This document shows, piece after piece, positions 38,721 through 39,818 of a stretch of DNA of 39,818 nucleotides. This DNA comes from Myxococcota bacterium (GTDB lineage Bacteria; Myxococcota_A; Polyangia; Polyangiales; Houyiibacteriaceae). Within the stretch, counting starts at the first letter, position 1. The number at the start of each line of letters is the position of its first letter. Location: the NCBI GenBank assembly GCA_020629955.1, contig JAHDCI010000027.1:1-39818 (forward strand), written 5' to 3'. The position numbers and the translations under genes were made by a program. The notes below the pieces were generated by a model. The model was not told the origin of the DNA and ran no database searches. It saw only the letters and a program-made list of their open reading frames with translations.

Positions 38721-39818
38721 ATGACTGAGAATGCCGAATCTACCGTGCCTGTCGTCAACTCCTGGAACGAATGGGACCCGCTCGAAGAGGTTATCGTCGG
38801 CGTACTCGACGGTGCCGCATCGCTGACCTGGGAAGTTGGTTTCGAGGCCGTGACCGCCGTGGAGCATATGGACCGCTCGCGGAAGTATCACCGCGCGCAC
38901 GGCGGGAAACGAATCGAAAAGCTTCACTCCGCAATCGCACAGCGCGAGCTCACGGAGTTCGTAAAGGTCCTCAAAGGGGAGGGCGTTCGGGTCCGTCGCC
39001 CGGAGGCGATTGATCACGCGAGCCCCATCGTAACGCCCCAGTGGTCGACACAGGGCGGGAACTGCCAAGCGAATCCGCGCGATGTGCTCATCGTCTTCGG
39101 GAACGAAATCCTCGAAGCGCCGATGGCTTGGCGCTCCCGTTATTTTGAGTTTCTCGCGTACCGCAAGCTCTGTAAGGAGTACTTCAAAGCCGGAGCTGGC
39201 TGGAAATCATGCCCAAAGCCGGCGATGAACGAACGCTCCTATGACTTCGATTGGAAGCGCGGCGAAGACTACGTGACGACCGAGTACGAGCCGCTCTTCG
39301 ACGCTGCCGATATGGCCCGCTGCGGAAAAGATATCTTCATTCAGCGCAGCCACGTGACCAACGATTTCGGCATCGATTGGCTCAAGCGCTCCTACCCGGA
39401 TTTCCGTTTTCACCGAGTCGAGTTTGAGGACTACCGCGCGATCCATATCGACGCGACCTTCGTTCCTCTCCGTCCGGGTCTCGCGCTCACCAACCCCGAC
39501 CGTCCGATGAAAAACACCGAGACGCTGGAGTGGATGAAGAAGTGCGGCTGGGAGCTCATCGAGGCTCCGCGCTCGACGCTTCCGGAGAGCCACCCCTGGT
39601 ACCACTCGTTCCGCTGGCTCAGCATGAATATGCTGAATATCGATGAAGAGCGCGTGATCGTGGAGGCCGCCGAAGAGCCAACGATCAACTTCCTCAAGGA
39701 CCTCGGCTTCAAGCCGATTCCAGTCGCGTTCCGCAACAACTACAAATACGGCGGCTCGTTCCACTGCGCGACGGTGGACATTCGCCGCAACGGAACGCTG
39801 AAGAACTACTTCGACTAG
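38721..39818 (+). CDS. Glycine amidinotransferase-like enzyme
   Basis: A complete 365-residue enzyme whose stop codon is the last codon of the window. Its N-terminus VNSWNEWDPLEEVIVG aligns with human L-arginine:glycine amidinotransferase (AGAT), as do RDVLIVFGNEILEAPMAWRS, the TEYEPLFDAADMARCGKDIF segment, IHIDATF, and GGSFHCATVDIRRNGTL. The catalytic triad is visible: Asp204, His242 and Cys349 (human Asp254, His303, Cys407). These enzymes move the amidino group from arginine to an acceptor amine; glycine gives guanidinoacetate, but bacterial relatives (StrB1, CyrA, SxtG) use other acceptors. Codon use is strongly biased, suggesting high expression. The ATG at 38721 was chosen because the homology begins there; upstream codons to 38589 lie in the divergent gene's leader. 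Confidence 0.93.
   Translation: MTENAESTVPVVNSWNEWDPLEEVIVGVLDGAASLTWEVGFEAVTAVEHMDRSRKYHRAHGGKRIEKLHSAIAQRELTEFVKVLKGEGVRVRRPEAIDHASPIVTPQWSTQGGNCQANPRDVLIVFGNEILEAPMAWRSRYFEFLAYRKLCKEYFKAGAGWKSCPKPAMNERSYDFDWKRGEDYVTTEYEPLFDAADMARCGKDIFIQRSHVTNDFGIDWLKRSYPDFRFHRVEFEDYRAIHIDATFVPLRPGLALTNPDRPMKNTETLEWMKKCGWELIEAPRSTLPESHPWYHSFRWLSMNMLNIDEERVIVEAAEEPTINFLKDLGFKPIPVAFRNNYKYGGSFHCATVDIRRNGTLKNYFD

Noticed and set aside
1-39818. tRNA genes, CRISPR arrays, insertion sequences, prophage or integrase genes
   Set aside because: Intergenic stretches were read for cloverleaf-like arms, regularly spaced repeats and transposase motifs; none was found.

Overview
The window looks like a piece of a Myxococcota (deltaproteobacterial-type) chromosome. 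The clues are a secreted glycosidase ending in a MYXO-CTERM-like sorting tail (Cys-x-Cys, hydrophobic stretch, Arg cluster), several lipoproteins with Asp/Ser/Gly-rich linkers after the lipid cysteine, a Cys-DG-DNDGDGLVD-DPGC calcium-type motif, a Hanks-type Ser/Thr kinase with a C-terminal membrane anchor, and a moderately GC-rich sequence. No tRNA, rRNA, CRISPR array, insertion sequence or phage gene was seen.

Layout. (1) 1-1602, minus strand: the first 21 codons of dnaK, a candidate promoter/operator for it, and gltA (citrate synthase) with a clear intrinsic terminator. (2) 2004-8253, plus strand: an envelope block with a small secreted protein, a membrane-anchored protein made of three tandem DsbA-like domains, a lipoprotein, and a glycoside hydrolase with a CBM9-like domain. 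(3) 8240-11911, minus strand: an operon of a small HExxH membrane protein, a Ski2-like/DUF3516 helicase and a Cys-rich lipoprotein. (4) 11960-23677, plus strand: a tight operon of a small membrane protein, recC, two unknown membrane-anchored proteins, recB and recD. (5) 23680-24759, minus strand: dnaJ, converging on recD. (6) 25060-30133, plus strand: a small helical protein, a MATE exporter preceded by an 18-bp perfect palindrome, and a large lipoprotein that resembles the anthrax protective antigen/binary-toxin B core with thrombospondin-3 repeats, a PKD-like domain and a LamG-like domain. (7) 30176-33368, minus strand: pgsA, an aldehyde dehydrogenase and a DAO-type amine oxidase. (8) 33492-36999, plus strand: an unknown protein coupled to a Ser/Thr kinase, a YciO/YrdC protein and htpX. 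(9) 37151-38604, minus strand: an all-helical unknown protein and a small membrane protein. (10) 38721-39818, plus strand: a full-length glycine-amidinotransferase-like enzyme.

How the genes fit together. DnaK/DnaJ and HtpX are stress and quality-control functions. RecBCD is a complete double-strand-break repair machine with all catalytic motifs, but its operon is interrupted by two proteins that look like diverged paralogs of each other and whose bulk should lie outside the cytoplasm; this is the strongest candidate for something undescribed. The second is the protective-antigen-like lipoprotein, which has no enzymatic toxin partner in this window. The amine oxidase and aldehyde dehydrogenase overlap and suggest a two-step amine-to-acid route, possibly polyamine catabolism. 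All function calls come from reading motifs and remembered family sequences; no database search was run.
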